Source: Streptomyces coffeae (GTDB lineage Bacteria > Actinomycetota > Actinomycetes > Streptomycetales > Streptomycetaceae). Taken from it: a DNA stretch of 64,000 nt. Of the stretch, positions 36,127 through 45,163 are shown piece by piece. The notes below the pieces were generated by a model, which saw only the letters and a program-made list of their open reading frames with translations, ran no database searches and was not told the origin of the DNA. Every line of letters begins with the position of its first letter. Positions within the stretch are counted from its first letter, which is position 1. Location: the NCBI RefSeq assembly GCF_016741875.1, contig NZ_JAERRF010000008.1, forward strand, positions 310,001 to 374,000, given 5' to 3'. The translations under genes were made by a program, and so were the position numbers.

Positions 36127-37269
36127 TCAGCCGGTCGGCGGGGAGCCGGCCGCCATGGCCAGGAACTCCGCGAGGTGGACCGCCCGGACACGGGACCCGT
36201 GGCGGCGCAGGCCCTGGTGGAGCTGGCGCTGACAGCCGGGGTTGACCGTGACGATGTAGTCCACCTCCAGCCGGGCCAGGGCCTCGAGTTTCGGGTCCAG
36301 GACGGCGCGGCTGTCGGAGGGGCGGAGCATCGCGTAGGTTCCGGCGGCTCCGCAGCAGTCGCCCGCGCCGGGGAGTTCGACGTAGTCGGCGACGGCGGCG
36401 ATGAGGTCCCGGGGCTGGCGGGTGACGCCGAGGCCGTTGCGCAGATGGCAGGAGTCCTGGAGGGCGGCCCTGGCCCGGCGGCCGTCGACGGTGACCTGGC
36501 CCGTGGGGCGGTGACCGGTTTCGTCGAGGTACTGGCTCAGTTCCCGTACCCGGTCCCGGCCCAGATGGTGGGCGAGGTGGGCGGCGCAGCCGCCGGCCGT
36601 GGTGACGAGGGTGCCGGGCAGCCGTGCGCCGAGGGCGTGGGCCATCGCCGCGCCGGTGGTGGAGTCACCGTTGTGGGCGTGCAGCGCACCGCAGCAGCCC
36701 TGGCGGGCGGGGACGGTGAGTTCGGGGCGGAGCGCGACCGCGGCGCGGGAGACCTTCGGGTACAGACCCCGTTCGACACAGCCCAGCATCAGGGCGGGGT
36801 GCGGCGCGTTCGCACTCGTATCGGCGCCGCCGCCGCGCGCGTGGCGGCGGACCAGGCCCTGGAGCCGCAGCAGCGCGGGGCGGGAGACCAGCGCCATCAG
36901 GAGCCGGGCGATCCAGGGCCGGTTGCGGCCCTGCCACTGGTGGTCGCGCCACTGCTCCAGCAGCGAGCCGTACTCCACCCCCGCCGGGCACACCGTTTCA
37001 CAGGCCCGGCAGCCCAGGCAGTACGAGGACTCCTCGGCCAGCGTCGGGTCGTCCTCGGGGAGTTGTCCGGTCTCCAGCGCGCGCATCAGGGTGATCCGGC
37101 CGCGTGGGGAGGAGGGCTCCTCGCCGGTGAGGGCGTAGGTGGGGCAGGCGGGCAGACAGAAGCCGCAGGAGATGCAGCGGCCGAGCTGCTGCTTGTCGAA
37201 GATGCCGAGGTTCCGGCCGGGGGTGGGACGGGTGCCGGGACGGGGGGTGTTCTCCGTGGGTTCGGTCAT
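36127..37269 (-). CDS. glcF: Glycolate oxidase iron-sulfur subunit
   Basis: Electron-transfer subunit of glycolate (2-hydroxyacid) oxidase. Two [4Fe-4S] motifs lie near the N-terminus (CISCGFCLPACPT and CLGCRACETVCPAG), followed by two CCG-type cysteine domains (ARQGCCGALH, GDCCGAAGTY). Length is 380 residues. Its ATG overlaps the stop of the upstream FAD-subunit gene by 4 bp (ATGA), so the two are co-translated. Confidence 0.92.
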   Translation of the reverse strand: MTEPTENTPRPGTRPTPGRNLGIFDKQQLGRCISCGFCLPACPTYALTGEEPSSPRGRITLMRALETGQLPEDDPTLAEESSYCLGCRACETVCPAGVEYGSLLEQWRDHQWQGRNRPWIARLLMALVSRPALLRLQGLVRRHARGGGADTSANAPHPALMLGCVERGLYPKVSRAAVALRPELTVPARQGCCGALHAHNGDSTTGAAMAHALGARLPGTLVTTAGGCAAHLAHHLGRDRVRELSQYLDETGHRPTGQVTVDGRRARAALQDSCHLRNGLGVTRQPRDLIAAVADYVELPGAGDCCGAAGTYAMLRPSDSRAVLDPKLEALARLEVDYIVTVNPGCQRQLHQGLRRHGSRVRAVHLAEFLAMAAGSPPTG

Positions 37270-38648
37270 GATCCCAGCTTTCCGGGGTTGAGGATTCCGG
37301 CCGGGTCGAAGGCCAGCTTGAGACGGCGTGCCAGGGCGATCTGATCGGCGCCGATCCGGTCGGCCAGATACGGCAACTTGGCCGCGCCCACACCGTGTTC
37401 GCCGGTGATGGTGCCGTCCAGCGCGATGGCCGCGGCGAAGATCTCCCTGAAGGCGTGGTGCGCACGGTCCACGGCCGCGGCGTCGTCGGGGTCCAGCACA
37501 CAGGTGGGGTGGAGATTGCCGTCACCGGCGTGGCCGAAGGTGGCGATCCGCAGGTCGTACCGGGCGGCGATGGCGTCGATGCGGTCCACCATCTCGGCGA
37601 GCCGGTGCCGGGGCACGGTGGCGTCCTCCAGGATGGTCAGCGAACCGAGCCGGGAGAGCGCGGGAAGTGCGCAGCGGCGGGCGGCGAGCAGCGCCTCGGC
37701 GCGGGCGATGTCCTCGGCGAGGGTGACCTCCAGCGCCCCGGCCCCGGTGCACACCTCCGCGATCCGGGCCAGGGTGCTCGCCACGGTCCGGGAGGCGCCG
37801 TCGTCGCCGAACATCAGCAGCGCGCCCGCGTCCGTCCGCAGGCCGAGCCCGGCGAACTCCTCGACCGCCGCGATGCACTTGTGATCCAGGAACTCCAGCG
37901 TGGCCGGGACGATCCCGGCGGCGATGACGGCCGCCACCGCCCGGGACGCGTCCGCGAGCGAGTCGAAGTAGGCCACCCCGGTGCCGCTGTCCTCGGGCGC
38001 GGGCAGCAGCGCCATCGTCGCCTCGGTGATCACCGCGAGGGTGCCCTCGGAGCCGGTCAGCAGCCGGGTCAGGTCATAGCCCGCCACATCCTTCCAGAGC
38101 CTGCCGCCGGTGCGGATGATCTCGCCGGTGGGCAGGACCGCCTCGAGCCCGAGGACGTAGTTGCGGGTGACGCCGTACTTGAGGCCGCGCAGTCCGCCCG
38201 CGCAGGTCGCCACATTGCCGCCGATCGTGGAGACGGTGCGGCTGCCGGGGTCGGGCGCGTACAACAGCCCTTCGCGCGCTGCCGCGTCGGCGAGCCGCTG
38301 GGTGGTGACCCCGGTCTGCACCCGCGCGAGCAGTTCCTCGGCGCTGACCTCCAGGACACGGTCCAGCCGGGTCAGCACCAGCACGATGCCGCCGCTGAGC
38401 GGAACGGTCCCGGCGCACAGGTTTGACCCCGCGCCCCGGGGGACGACGGGTACGCCCCGGTCGGTGGCGTACCGGAGGACGGCGGCCACCTCCTCGGTGC
38501 TGCCGGGGAGCACCACCGCCTGCGGGCGGGCGTGGAAGAGCGGGGTGGCGTCGCGGGCGTATGCGGCCAACGCGCCGTCGTCCACGCGGACATGGGTGTC
38601 GCCGACGATGGCCGCGAGATCGCGGGCCAGCTCCGTGGTGGCGGCCAT
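37266..38648 (-). CDS. glcD: Glycolate oxidase FAD subunit (GlcD-like)
   Basis: FAD-linked oxidase of the GlcD / D-lactate dehydrogenase family. The FAD_binding_4 domain has PVVPRGAGSNLCAGTVPLS and STIGGNVATCAGG, and the C-terminal FAD-oxidase domain includes the ligand stretch FGHAGDGNLHP and the ending GTITGEHGVG. Length is 460 residues. It forms an operon with the Fe-S subunit. The actual 2-hydroxyacid used is not determined by sequence. Confidence 0.92.
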   Translation of the reverse strand: MAATTELARDLAAIVGDTHVRVDDGALAAYARDATPLFHARPQAVVLPGSTEEVAAVLRYATDRGVPVVPRGAGSNLCAGTVPLSGGIVLVLTRLDRVLEVSAEELLARVQTGVTTQRLADAAAREGLLYAPDPGSRTVSTIGGNVATCAGGLRGLKYGVTRNYVLGLEAVLPTGEIIRTGGRLWKDVAGYDLTRLLTGSEGTLAVITEATMALLPAPEDSGTGVAYFDSLADASRAVAAVIAAGIVPATLEFLDHKCIAAVEEFAGLGLRTDAGALLMFGDDGASRTVASTLARIAEVCTGAGALEVTLAEDIARAEALLAARRCALPALSRLGSLTILEDATVPRHRLAEMVDRIDAIAARYDLRIATFGHAGDGNLHPTCVLDPDDAAAVDRAHHAFREIFAAAIALDGTITGEHGVGAAKLPYLADRIGADQIALARRLKLAFDPAGILNPGKLGS

Positions 38649-38959
38649 CAGCGCACCACCATCCAGCCCGCCGCGGTTCTCACCGGCCGCGGCCCGACGG
38701 TTACGGGGTCGAATGCCTGTTCACATGCGGCCATGGTCGCTCTCGCCTCTCCTTGCCTCGTCCGGGTCGCACAGCGTGACGGTGGTCCGCGCCGATCGCC
38801 CGGCGCGGGCCACCGCACCCCTGTGCTGACAGTGCGTCAATTCTCCTATGCAATGTGTCGACGAAGTCTTTACCCGTCACAGGTTGGGGATTGACCTGGG
38901 CCTGATCATCCAGACCTAATCTGGAGACTTTGCGCCAAGAAACACAAGGGGGGCGTCGC
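38649..38959 (+). other. Intergenic region, promoter for the toxin locus
   Basis: No gene is visible in these 311 bases. Near the right end, ttgacc (38890-38895) and taatct (38916-38921) resemble -35 and -10 elements, but the 20-bp spacing is long; a small inverted repeat ccaga-cctaa-tctgg surrounds the -10. The region is more AT-rich than its flanks and probably drives the 38960 gene. Confidence 0.45.
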
Positions 38960-39340
38960 GTGAGCGGCGGGCACGCCAAGGGCAAGGTCCTGGACATCAA
39001 GGTGGCGGACATCAAGGCGGTCGCACCGACCTTCCACCATCAGGCGATCAAGCTGAGCGAGGCGCTGACCAAGCTGATCACCGCGCTGGACGGCTACGGG
39101 GAGCCCTGGGGGGACGACAAGCCGGGCAAGGACTTCGGGAAGAAGTACACGCCGAACCAGAAACACATCGAGAGAGCGGCCGGAATCCTCGTCCTGGGAC
39201 TGACCAGCATCCACGAGGCCATGAATGACATGGCGGATGGTCATGTCGACAACGACGAGCTCATCGAGGGCATGTTCACCAAGGTCAAGCGGCACGGCTC
39301 CGGCCACGACGGTGACCACGGCAAGGGCGGTCACCAGTGA
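38960..39340 (+). CDS. Small helical partner of the RHS toxin
   Basis: A 126-residue, mainly helical, His/Gly-tailed protein with a WXG100-like size and no signal peptide. A single Gly-Glu-Pro-Trp-Gly motif sits near residue 50. Its stop overlaps the GTG of the RHS gene (GTGA), so the two are co-translated. By analogy with type VII secreted polymorphic toxins, whose helical N-terminal domains need small helical partners, it may be a targeting chaperone. I do not recognise a named family. Confidence 0.7.
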   Translation: MSGGHAKGKVLDIKVADIKAVAPTFHHQAIKLSEALTKLITALDGYGEPWGDDKPGKDFGKKYTPNQKHIERAAGILVLGLTSIHEAMNDMADGHVDNDELIEGMFTKVKRHGSGHDGDHGKGGHQ

Positions 39341-42300
39341 GCTTCGGCAGTGAGCTCGAGGAGAAGGCCAAGGCTCTCCTCATCAAGCTCGGCATGTGGT
39401 GGCCGGATGCCGATTCCGACACCTTGCGCAACGCCGCTGATGCCTGGCGGACGTTCGCCGGCACTGTGGACGATGTGCGGGTCGCGACCAACAAGGCGGC
39501 CACGACGCTCATCCACCACAACGAGGGTGAGGCGATCGACGCCTTCGAGATCTTCTGGGGGCGTTACGCCAAGGGCAAGGACGACGGCTGGCTGACCGAT
39601 CTCGCCAAGTCCGCCCGGAGCATGGCCAAGGCACTGGACAAGTTCGCCGACACGGTCGACGACGCGATCGAGAAGCTGTGGATTCAGATCGGCATCGATG
39701 CCGTCGCACTCGTCGGCGGTGGGCTGCTGACCGTCTTCACCGGGGGCGCCTCCGACGCGGTGGCGGCGGAGATCATCGCCATGGCCGCCGGCCTGGGCAT
39801 CGCGGTGGAGGAAGCGGTCGCCGTCATCGCCGCGGAGATGCTGGCGGGCGCGGTCTTCACCAGCGTGCTGTCGGTGACCATCGACGCGGCGGTGGTCCAG
39901 CCCGTGAAGATCGCCCTGGGGCAGCAGAAGGGCTTCAGCCTGGAGGAGGTCAACGAGGCCGCCAAGCAGGGCATGATCGACGGAGGGATCTTCGGCGCCG
40001 GGTTCGGGGTGCTCAAGCCCGGTGTGCTCCCGAAGAGCCGGGTGCCGTTCGCGCTGCGGCCCCCGAAGGTCCCCTCGATCCGCCCCAACCTGATCGAAGA
40101 GGGCGCCGCGTGCCGCGGGTCCAAGGCATGTCCGCGGGTGGGTGAGCCGATCGACGTCGCCACCGGCGCGATGCTGATGGAGCAGACCGATCTGACGCTT
40201 CCCGGTTCCCTGCCACTGGTCTTCGAGCGCACCCATGTGTCCTCGTACCGCGGTGGCGTGTGCTTCGGCCCGACGTGGGTGAGCCTGCTGGACGAGCGGG
40301 TGCAACTCGACGCGGAGGGCGTGGTCTTCGCCGCGGCGGACGGAATGCGGCTGGTGTACCCCGTGCCCGAGGCCGGAGCACCGGTGCTGCCGAAGAAGGG
40401 CGCCCGCTGGCCGCTGGAGTGGGACGGTGAGCCCGACGGTGTCATGACCGTCACCGACCCGGAATCCGGTGTGGTGCGCACCTTCACCCGGGCGGCCCCC
40501 ACCGAGGAGCCCGGGGCGGTGTATCTGCCGCTGGAGAGCATCGAGGACCGCAACGGCGCCCGGATCGACATCGAGCGCGCCGCGAACGGAGTGCCCTCGG
40601 CGGTCCGGCACTCCGGTGGCTACTACGTGGCCGTCGACACCGAGGGCGAGCGGGTCACCGCGCTGCGGCTGCTGGATCACGCGCCCTCGATCTACGAACC
40701 CAGCGGCGGCGCGTCCGAGGCCGGCACGGTCGTGATGCGTTACGGCTACGACGACGCCGGCAACCTCACCGAGGTCATCAACTCCAGCGGTGAGCCGCTG
40801 CGCTTCACGTACGACGACGAGGGTCGTGTCACCTCCTGGACCGACCGCAACGGCACCTCGTTCGCCTACGTCTACGACCCGGCCGGGCGCGTGGTGCGCA
40901 CCGAGGGCAGCGACGGTGTCTTCAACGGCTCCCTCGCGTACGACGACGCGTCGCGCACGACCGTCTACACCGACTCGATGGGCCACCGCACCACCTTCCG
41001 GTGCAACGACGGCGGCCAGGTGATCGAGGAGACCGACCCGCTGGGCCACACCACGCGGACGGAATGGGATGCTCGGGGCCACCGCAAGCTGGCCGTCACC
41101 GACCCGCTGGGCCGAGCCACCCGCTACGGCCACGACGAGGACGGCAACCTCACCACCGTCACCCTTGCCGACGGCGGCGAAGCCCGCGCCACATACACCG
41201 AGCTGTGCCGGCCGGTGGAGGTCATCGAGCCGGGTGGCGGGTCGTGGCGGCACACCTACGACGCCGCCGGAAACCTCACCGCAACCACGGATCCCGTGGG
41301 GGCGACGACTCAGTACGCGTACGACGACACCGGCCACCTCACGGCGGTGACCGACGCCCTGGGCCACGTCCGCCGCGTCACCTGTGACCCCGCGGGACTG
41401 CCGGTCGAGGTCACCGATCCCCTGGGCCACACCACCTCGGTCCGCCGGGACCTCTTCGGCCGGGTGGTCGAGGCGATCGATCCGCTGGGCCACACCACGC
41501 GGATGGGCTGGACGACCGAGGGCAAACCGGCCTGGCGGGAGGAGCCGGACGGCGGGAGGGAGACCTGGACCTGGGACGGCGAGGGCAACCTCCTCGCCCA
41601 CACGGACGCGGCGGGCAACACCACCTGTCAGACCTCCACCCACTTCGACGTCCCCGCGACCCGTACCGACCCCGACGGGGCGACCTACGCTTTCGCGTAC
41701 GACACCGAACTGCGGCTCACCGAGGTCACCAACCCCCAGGGACTGACCTGGACCTACACCTACGACCCGGCGGGCCGCCTCACCACCGAGACCGACTTCA
41801 ACGGCCGCACCCTCAGCTACACCCACGACGCGGCGGGAGACCTGCTCACCCGTACCAACGGCGCGGGTGAGACCCTGCGCTTCACCCGCGACGCGCTGGG
41901 CCGTGCCATCGAGCAGCGGGACGACGCCGACCACGCCACGACCTTCACCTATGACGTACGAGGCCGCCTGGTCGCGGCGACCAACCCGGACGCGGAGCTG
42001 ACCATCGAACTCGACCCGCTGGGCCGGGTCCTGTCCGAAACGGTCAACGGCCGCACGACGACATACGCGTACAACGCCCTGGGCCGCCGCACCGAGCGCA
42101 CCACGCCCTCCGGCCTCACCTCCACGTGGTCCTACGACCCGGCGGGCCGCCCGACGGGTCTGAGCGGCGACGCCGGGTCGCTGGCCTTCGCGTACGACGC
42201 GGCGGGGCGCGAGGTGGAACGCCGTCTGGACGAGGCCGTGCGGCTGACCCAGATCTGGGACGAAGCAGACCGCCTCACCACGCAGACCCTCGCCACGGGT

Positions 42301-43698
42301 CCCGGCACCGAAGCGGACCGCATCCTCCAGCACCGCTCCTACGCGTACCGCGCGGACGGCTACCTGACGGAGATCCGCGAACTCACCTCCGGCACCCGCC
42401 GCTTCGACCTCGACCCGGTCGGCCGCGTGACGGCGGTCCACGCCCATGGCTGGACCGAGACCTACGCCTACGACACCCTCGGCAACCTCACCCACGCCAC
42501 CGCTCCGGCCCACGAGTCGCCCGGCGACCGGGAGTTCTCGGGCACGATCATCCACCGCGCGGGCCGTACAACATACGAACACGACACCCAGGGCCGCCTG
42601 ACGCGCCGCACCCGAAAACTGCTGAACGGCCAGACGCGGACCTGGACCTACACCTGGAACGCCGAAGACCGCCTGACGGACGCGACAACCCCGGACGGCG
42701 ACCACTGGCACTACACCTACGACCCCCTCGGCCGCCGCATATCCAAACAACGCCTGGCCGAGGACGGCACGGTGGCTGAATCGGTGGACTTCACCTGGGA
42801 CGACACCCGGCTGGCCGAGCAGCGCACGAGTGCCGACCAGATCACCACCTGGGACTACGCCCCGGGCACCCACCGCCCCCTGACCCAGACCGACCACACG
42901 GCCCTCTCCCGCGAACCCGGTGCGTCGCTGGTCGAGAAGTTCACGGGCGTGGACGACGTCGAACTCCATACGCGCTTCCACGCGATTGTCACCGACCTCG
43001 TCGGCACCCCAACAGAATTGGTTTCCCTCGACGGCGAACTGGCGTGGCAACACCGCACCACCCTCTGGGGCACGGATCTCCCCTCCCCGCTCGGCCCGGA
43101 ACCCGTCGACTGCCCCCTCCGCTTCCCAGGCCAGTACGCGGACCCGGAAACGGGCCTGTACTACAACTACTTCCGCCACTACGACCCGGAAACCGCGCGC
43201 TATGCAAGTCCCGATCCCTTGGGGCTGCAGCCAGCCCCCAACCCTGGAACGTACGTTTACAATCCAAGTGCGGTGGCTGACCCGCTTGGGCTCGCACCAG
43301 AGTGCCCCAAAGAAAATAAGAACCACCGATACCGAAAAGATTCGCGAGGAGTGGAAGAGATATTCGAAAGTGGCTTCTCCCCGAAAGGCGACAACATGAG
43401 CCTGGAGGAGCACGTTTACGGAATCTCTGGCGTGCACACGCCTGAATCAGGATACGTGGGCACTACTACATCGAAATCTCACGCATTCAGTCGCTTCGGG
43501 TCGAACAGAGATGGCTATGTTTACTTGGTTGACACCGTCGATGACGGAGTCAATGTGAACAAGGCGCTTCCTGGTAATCCTAGCGCTCATGAACACGAGA
43601 TTGCTTTCCCGCGAAAAATTGATTCTTCCGATATTATTGGAGCTTGGGACAGGTATCACAACTGGGTCCCAAACCCCAACTATAAGGGGCCCGAGTGA
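39337..43698 (+). CDS. RHS-repeat polymorphic toxin with ADP-ribosyltransferase tip
   Basis: A 1453-residue RHS protein. Residues about 1-110 are a helical WXG/CpnT-like secretion domain, about 120-190 are hydrophobic, then a DUF6531-type segment (GEPIDVATGAMLM) and many YD/RHS repeats (about 300-1250). The RHS core end is DPETGLYYNYFRHYDPETAR, followed by the pre-toxin motif VADPLGLAPE (1313-1322). The last 130 residues look like an Arg-Ser-Glu ADP-ribosyltransferase of the pertussis S1/scabin group: YR at 1332-1333, GTTTS at 1375-1379 and EHE at 1419-1421. The tip is about 48% GC against 73% in the repeats, as expected for an exchanged toxin module. Confidence 0.88.
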   Translation: MSFGSELEEKAKALLIKLGMWWPDADSDTLRNAADAWRTFAGTVDDVRVATNKAATTLIHHNEGEAIDAFEIFWGRYAKGKDDGWLTDLAKSARSMAKALDKFADTVDDAIEKLWIQIGIDAVALVGGGLLTVFTGGASDAVAAEIIAMAAGLGIAVEEAVAVIAAEMLAGAVFTSVLSVTIDAAVVQPVKIALGQQKGFSLEEVNEAAKQGMIDGGIFGAGFGVLKPGVLPKSRVPFALRPPKVPSIRPNLIEEGAACRGSKACPRVGEPIDVATGAMLMEQTDLTLPGSLPLVFERTHVSSYRGGVCFGPTWVSLLDERVQLDAEGVVFAAADGMRLVYPVPEAGAPVLPKKGARWPLEWDGEPDGVMTVTDPESGVVRTFTRAAPTEEPGAVYLPLESIEDRNGARIDIERAANGVPSAVRHSGGYYVAVDTEGERVTALRLLDHAPSIYEPSGGASEAGTVVMRYGYDDAGNLTEVINSSGEPLRFTYDDEGRVTSWTDRNGTSFAYVYDPAGRVVRTEGSDGVFNGSLAYDDASRTTVYTDSMGHRTTFRCNDGGQVIEETDPLGHTTRTEWDARGHRKLAVTDPLGRATRYGHDEDGNLTTVTLADGGEARATYTELCRPVEVIEPGGGSWRHTYDAAGNLTATTDPVGATTQYAYDDTGHLTAVTDALGHVRRVTCDPAGLPVEVTDPLGHTTSVRRDLFGRVVEAIDPLGHTTRMGWTTEGKPAWREEPDGGRETWTWDGEGNLLAHTDAAGNTTCQTSTHFDVPATRTDPDGATYAFAYDTELRLTEVTNPQGLTWTYTYDPAGRLTTETDFNGRTLSYTHDAAGDLLTRTNGAGETLRFTRDALGRAIEQRDDADHATTFTYDVRGRLVAATNPDAELTIELDPLGRVLSETVNGRTTTYAYNALGRRTERTTPSGLTSTWSYDPAGRPTGLSGDAGSLAFAYDAAGREVERRLDEAVRLTQIWDEADRLTTQTLATGPGTEADRILQHRSYAYRADGYLTEIRELTSGTRRFDLDPVGRVTAVHAHGWTETYAYDTLGNLTHATAPAHESPGDREFSGTIIHRAGRTTYEHDTQGRLTRRTRKLLNGQTRTWTYTWNAEDRLTDATTPDGDHWHYTYDPLGRRISKQRLAEDGTVAESVDFTWDDTRLAEQRTSADQITTWDYAPGTHRPLTQTDHTALSREPGASLVEKFTGVDDVELHTRFHAIVTDLVGTPTELVSLDGELAWQHRTTLWGTDLPSPLGPEPVDCPLRFPGQYADPETGLYYNYFRHYDPETARYASPDPLGLQPAPNPGTYVYNPSAVADPLGLAPECPKENKNHRYRKDSRGVEEIFESGFSPKGDNMSLEEHVYGISGVHTPESGYVGTTTSKSHAFSRFGSNRDGYVYLVDTVDDGVNVNKALPGNPSAHEHEIAFPRKIDSSDIIGAWDRYHNWVPNPNYKGPE

Positions 43699-44114
43699 CA
43701 TCTGTAACTACACTCGTAGCGCAAAGCAAGTCCGGGGAAGCTGAGTCGGTTCAGGTCGAACTGCTCCAAACGCATCCGCATAGGATTGCCTGCACGAGAA
43801 AGAGTGGAACCAGAAGGGAATTCGAGGCAGGTAATTTCTTTCGATGCCTCTTGCTCTTCAGGGAAGAATTGGAGGAGGAAGGGCTTCTTCTCTGCTGTCA
43901 AGGTGCAAGGCTGGATATTACGTTGAGCGGTATGCAGGCCCAGATGTCAGACGGACTGTACGCTTACACGTTCGACCCCAGGAATCGCACCGTGAGTCAA
44001 ACCGAGGTCTATGTTCTCGATCCAGCTCCCTACGCAGAGGTAGGCACCGTGGAAGAACAGCGTCGAGCAATCTACGCGCTCCATGGCCTACTCGACCCGA
44101 AAAATCAGCAGTAA
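43695..44114 (+). CDS. Candidate immunity protein for the RHS toxin
   Basis: A 139-residue protein starting at a GTG that overlaps the toxin stop (GTGA). It has no signal peptide or membrane segment and no domain I recognise. Its low GC (28 of 60 bases in 43801-43860) matches the toxin tip and not the genome, suggesting both were acquired together. Position directly after a toxin tip is the usual immunity place, so neutralising the ADP-ribosyltransferase is the inferred role. Confidence 0.75.
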   Translation: MTSVTTLVAQSKSGEAESVQVELLQTHPHRIACTRKSGTRREFEAGNFFRCLLLFREELEEEGLLLCCQGARLDITLSGMQAQMSDGLYAYTFDPRNRTVSQTEVYVLDPAPYAEVGTVEEQRRAIYALHGLLDPKNQQ

Positions 44115-44226
44115 CTAGTTCGCGCTCCAGGCGGCGATGGTACTGCGCGTCGCAGCCCCAGATGGCTGGGCCATTGCCAGATGCCCAGGTGGGTCCCTGC
44201 CTTTACGGTGACTACCATGACTATGG

Positions 44227-44544
44227 ATGGATCATGAAGAGTTGAGGTACCTGCTGGAGTACGCCCGCGACGACTGGCTGGGCCTCTCCGTCATCAGTGG
44301 CGCCGCCGCGAGCGATCTCGGCAAGGGAGCGAGTCAGTCGCAGTTGAGGGAGGCAGCGCTACGCCTCATCAGCGATCTGTATGACCGGGGCGTCCGTGCC
44401 GGAGACCTCACATCCTCGGATGCGCATCCGTTCGCGCCCTGGGACACTACCAAGGGTGAAACCCTCGACAGGATCCGGTCGCAGATGGCGAAGCTCGCGG
44501 GGCTGCCGGATTCCGGGGACATCTGCTGGTTCACGGTGCCGTGA
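44227..44544 (+). CDS. Small acidic protein, possible orphan immunity
   Basis: A 105-residue soluble protein, helical at the start (HEELRYLLEYARDDWLGLS) and ending GDICWFTVP. I do not recognise it. Its stop overlaps the next GTG by 4 bp. GC is back to the genome level. No strong ribosome site precedes ATG 44227, so the start is uncertain. Its place behind a toxin-immunity pair fits an orphan immunity gene, but that is only context. Confidence 0.65.
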   Translation: MDHEELRYLLEYARDDWLGLSVISGAAASDLGKGASQSQLREAALRLISDLYDRGVRAGDLTSSDAHPFAPWDTTKGETLDRIRSQMAKLAGLPDSGDICWFTVP

Positions 44545-45032
44545 ACGGCGTTGAGTTCATGGCCGGTGTCGTGGCCACCGGGCGTATCCATGGTCTGGGT
44601 ATCGGGGCGAGCCTCGCTGATGCCGATCGGGCGTTGAGCATGGACTGCATCAATGTGATCGATGAGGAGTACGGGACGCTCCGACGGGACTACGGCTTCG
44701 TGGAGTTGTACTTCTCCGGGACACCGGGGGAGTGGACCATGACCGGCGGGGCGGTGGAACTGCATCGGCTGATGGGGGATACCCACGGCATGGTGGAGGA
44801 ATGGGCGCGGCACACCGGTGTGATCTTCCCCGGCTCCTGTACCTGGGAGGCGCTGCGGGAAGAGCTCGGATCCCTTCCGGAGCCGCCCGGGCTCGAACTC
44901 CTCCGCCAGGGCGGCCACCTGGAATACCGGGCCGCTGGGACCAAGGTCTCCGTCCTGGTCGTCGATGATCAGGAGGAGGGCTGTGCGTGCTGTCCTGGAC
45001 ACGGGGCCGTGTGGAGTGTGAGCCTCGGTTGA
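44541..45032 (+). CDS. Unknown protein in the toxin locus
   Basis: A 163-residue soluble protein starting at GTG 44541, which overlaps the previous stop. A recognisable feature is GLGIGASLADADRALSMD near the N-terminus, then LRRDYGFVELYFSG. A CxC-C cluster (GCACCPGHG) lies near the C-terminus. No named family is assigned. The final TGA overlaps the ATG of the 43-codon gene (TGATG). Confidence 0.7.
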   Translation: MNGVEFMAGVVATGRIHGLGIGASLADADRALSMDCINVIDEEYGTLRRDYGFVELYFSGTPGEWTMTGGAVELHRLMGDTHGMVEEWARHTGVIFPGSCTWEALREELGSLPEPPGLELLRQGGHLEYRAAGTKVSVLVVDDQEEGCACCPGHGAVWSVSLG

Positions 45033-45163
45033 TGGAGCCGGTCGATCCGGTGGTGTCCCCGCACTACGGCGTCATGCTCGACGGGGTCGACCGCGTCCAC
45101 ACCTTCGCCGAAGAACAGATCGTGCCGACCGGTCGTCGGCGGTGGGAGGAATGTTTCGGATGA
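45032..45163 (+). CDS. 43-residue coupled small gene
   Basis: A short frame missed by length-filtered searches. It starts at ATG 45032 overlapping the TGA of the gene before (TGATG) and stops at TGA 45161-45163, overlapping the ATG 45160 of the gene after (ATGA). About 36 of 43 third codon positions are G or C, as in genuine genes here. The product begins MEPVDPVVSPHYG and ends RRRWEECFG. It could be a true small protein or the surviving start of a longer immunity-type gene. Confidence 0.6.
   Translation: MEPVDPVVSPHYGVMLDGVDRVHTFAEEQIVPTGRRRWEECFG

Noticed and set aside
39331..43437. 1368-codon minus-strand frame opposite the RHS gene
   Set aside because: Antisense shadow of RHS repeats; Val/Gly/Arg-rich composition and no motifs, while the plus strand encodes a complete RHS protein.
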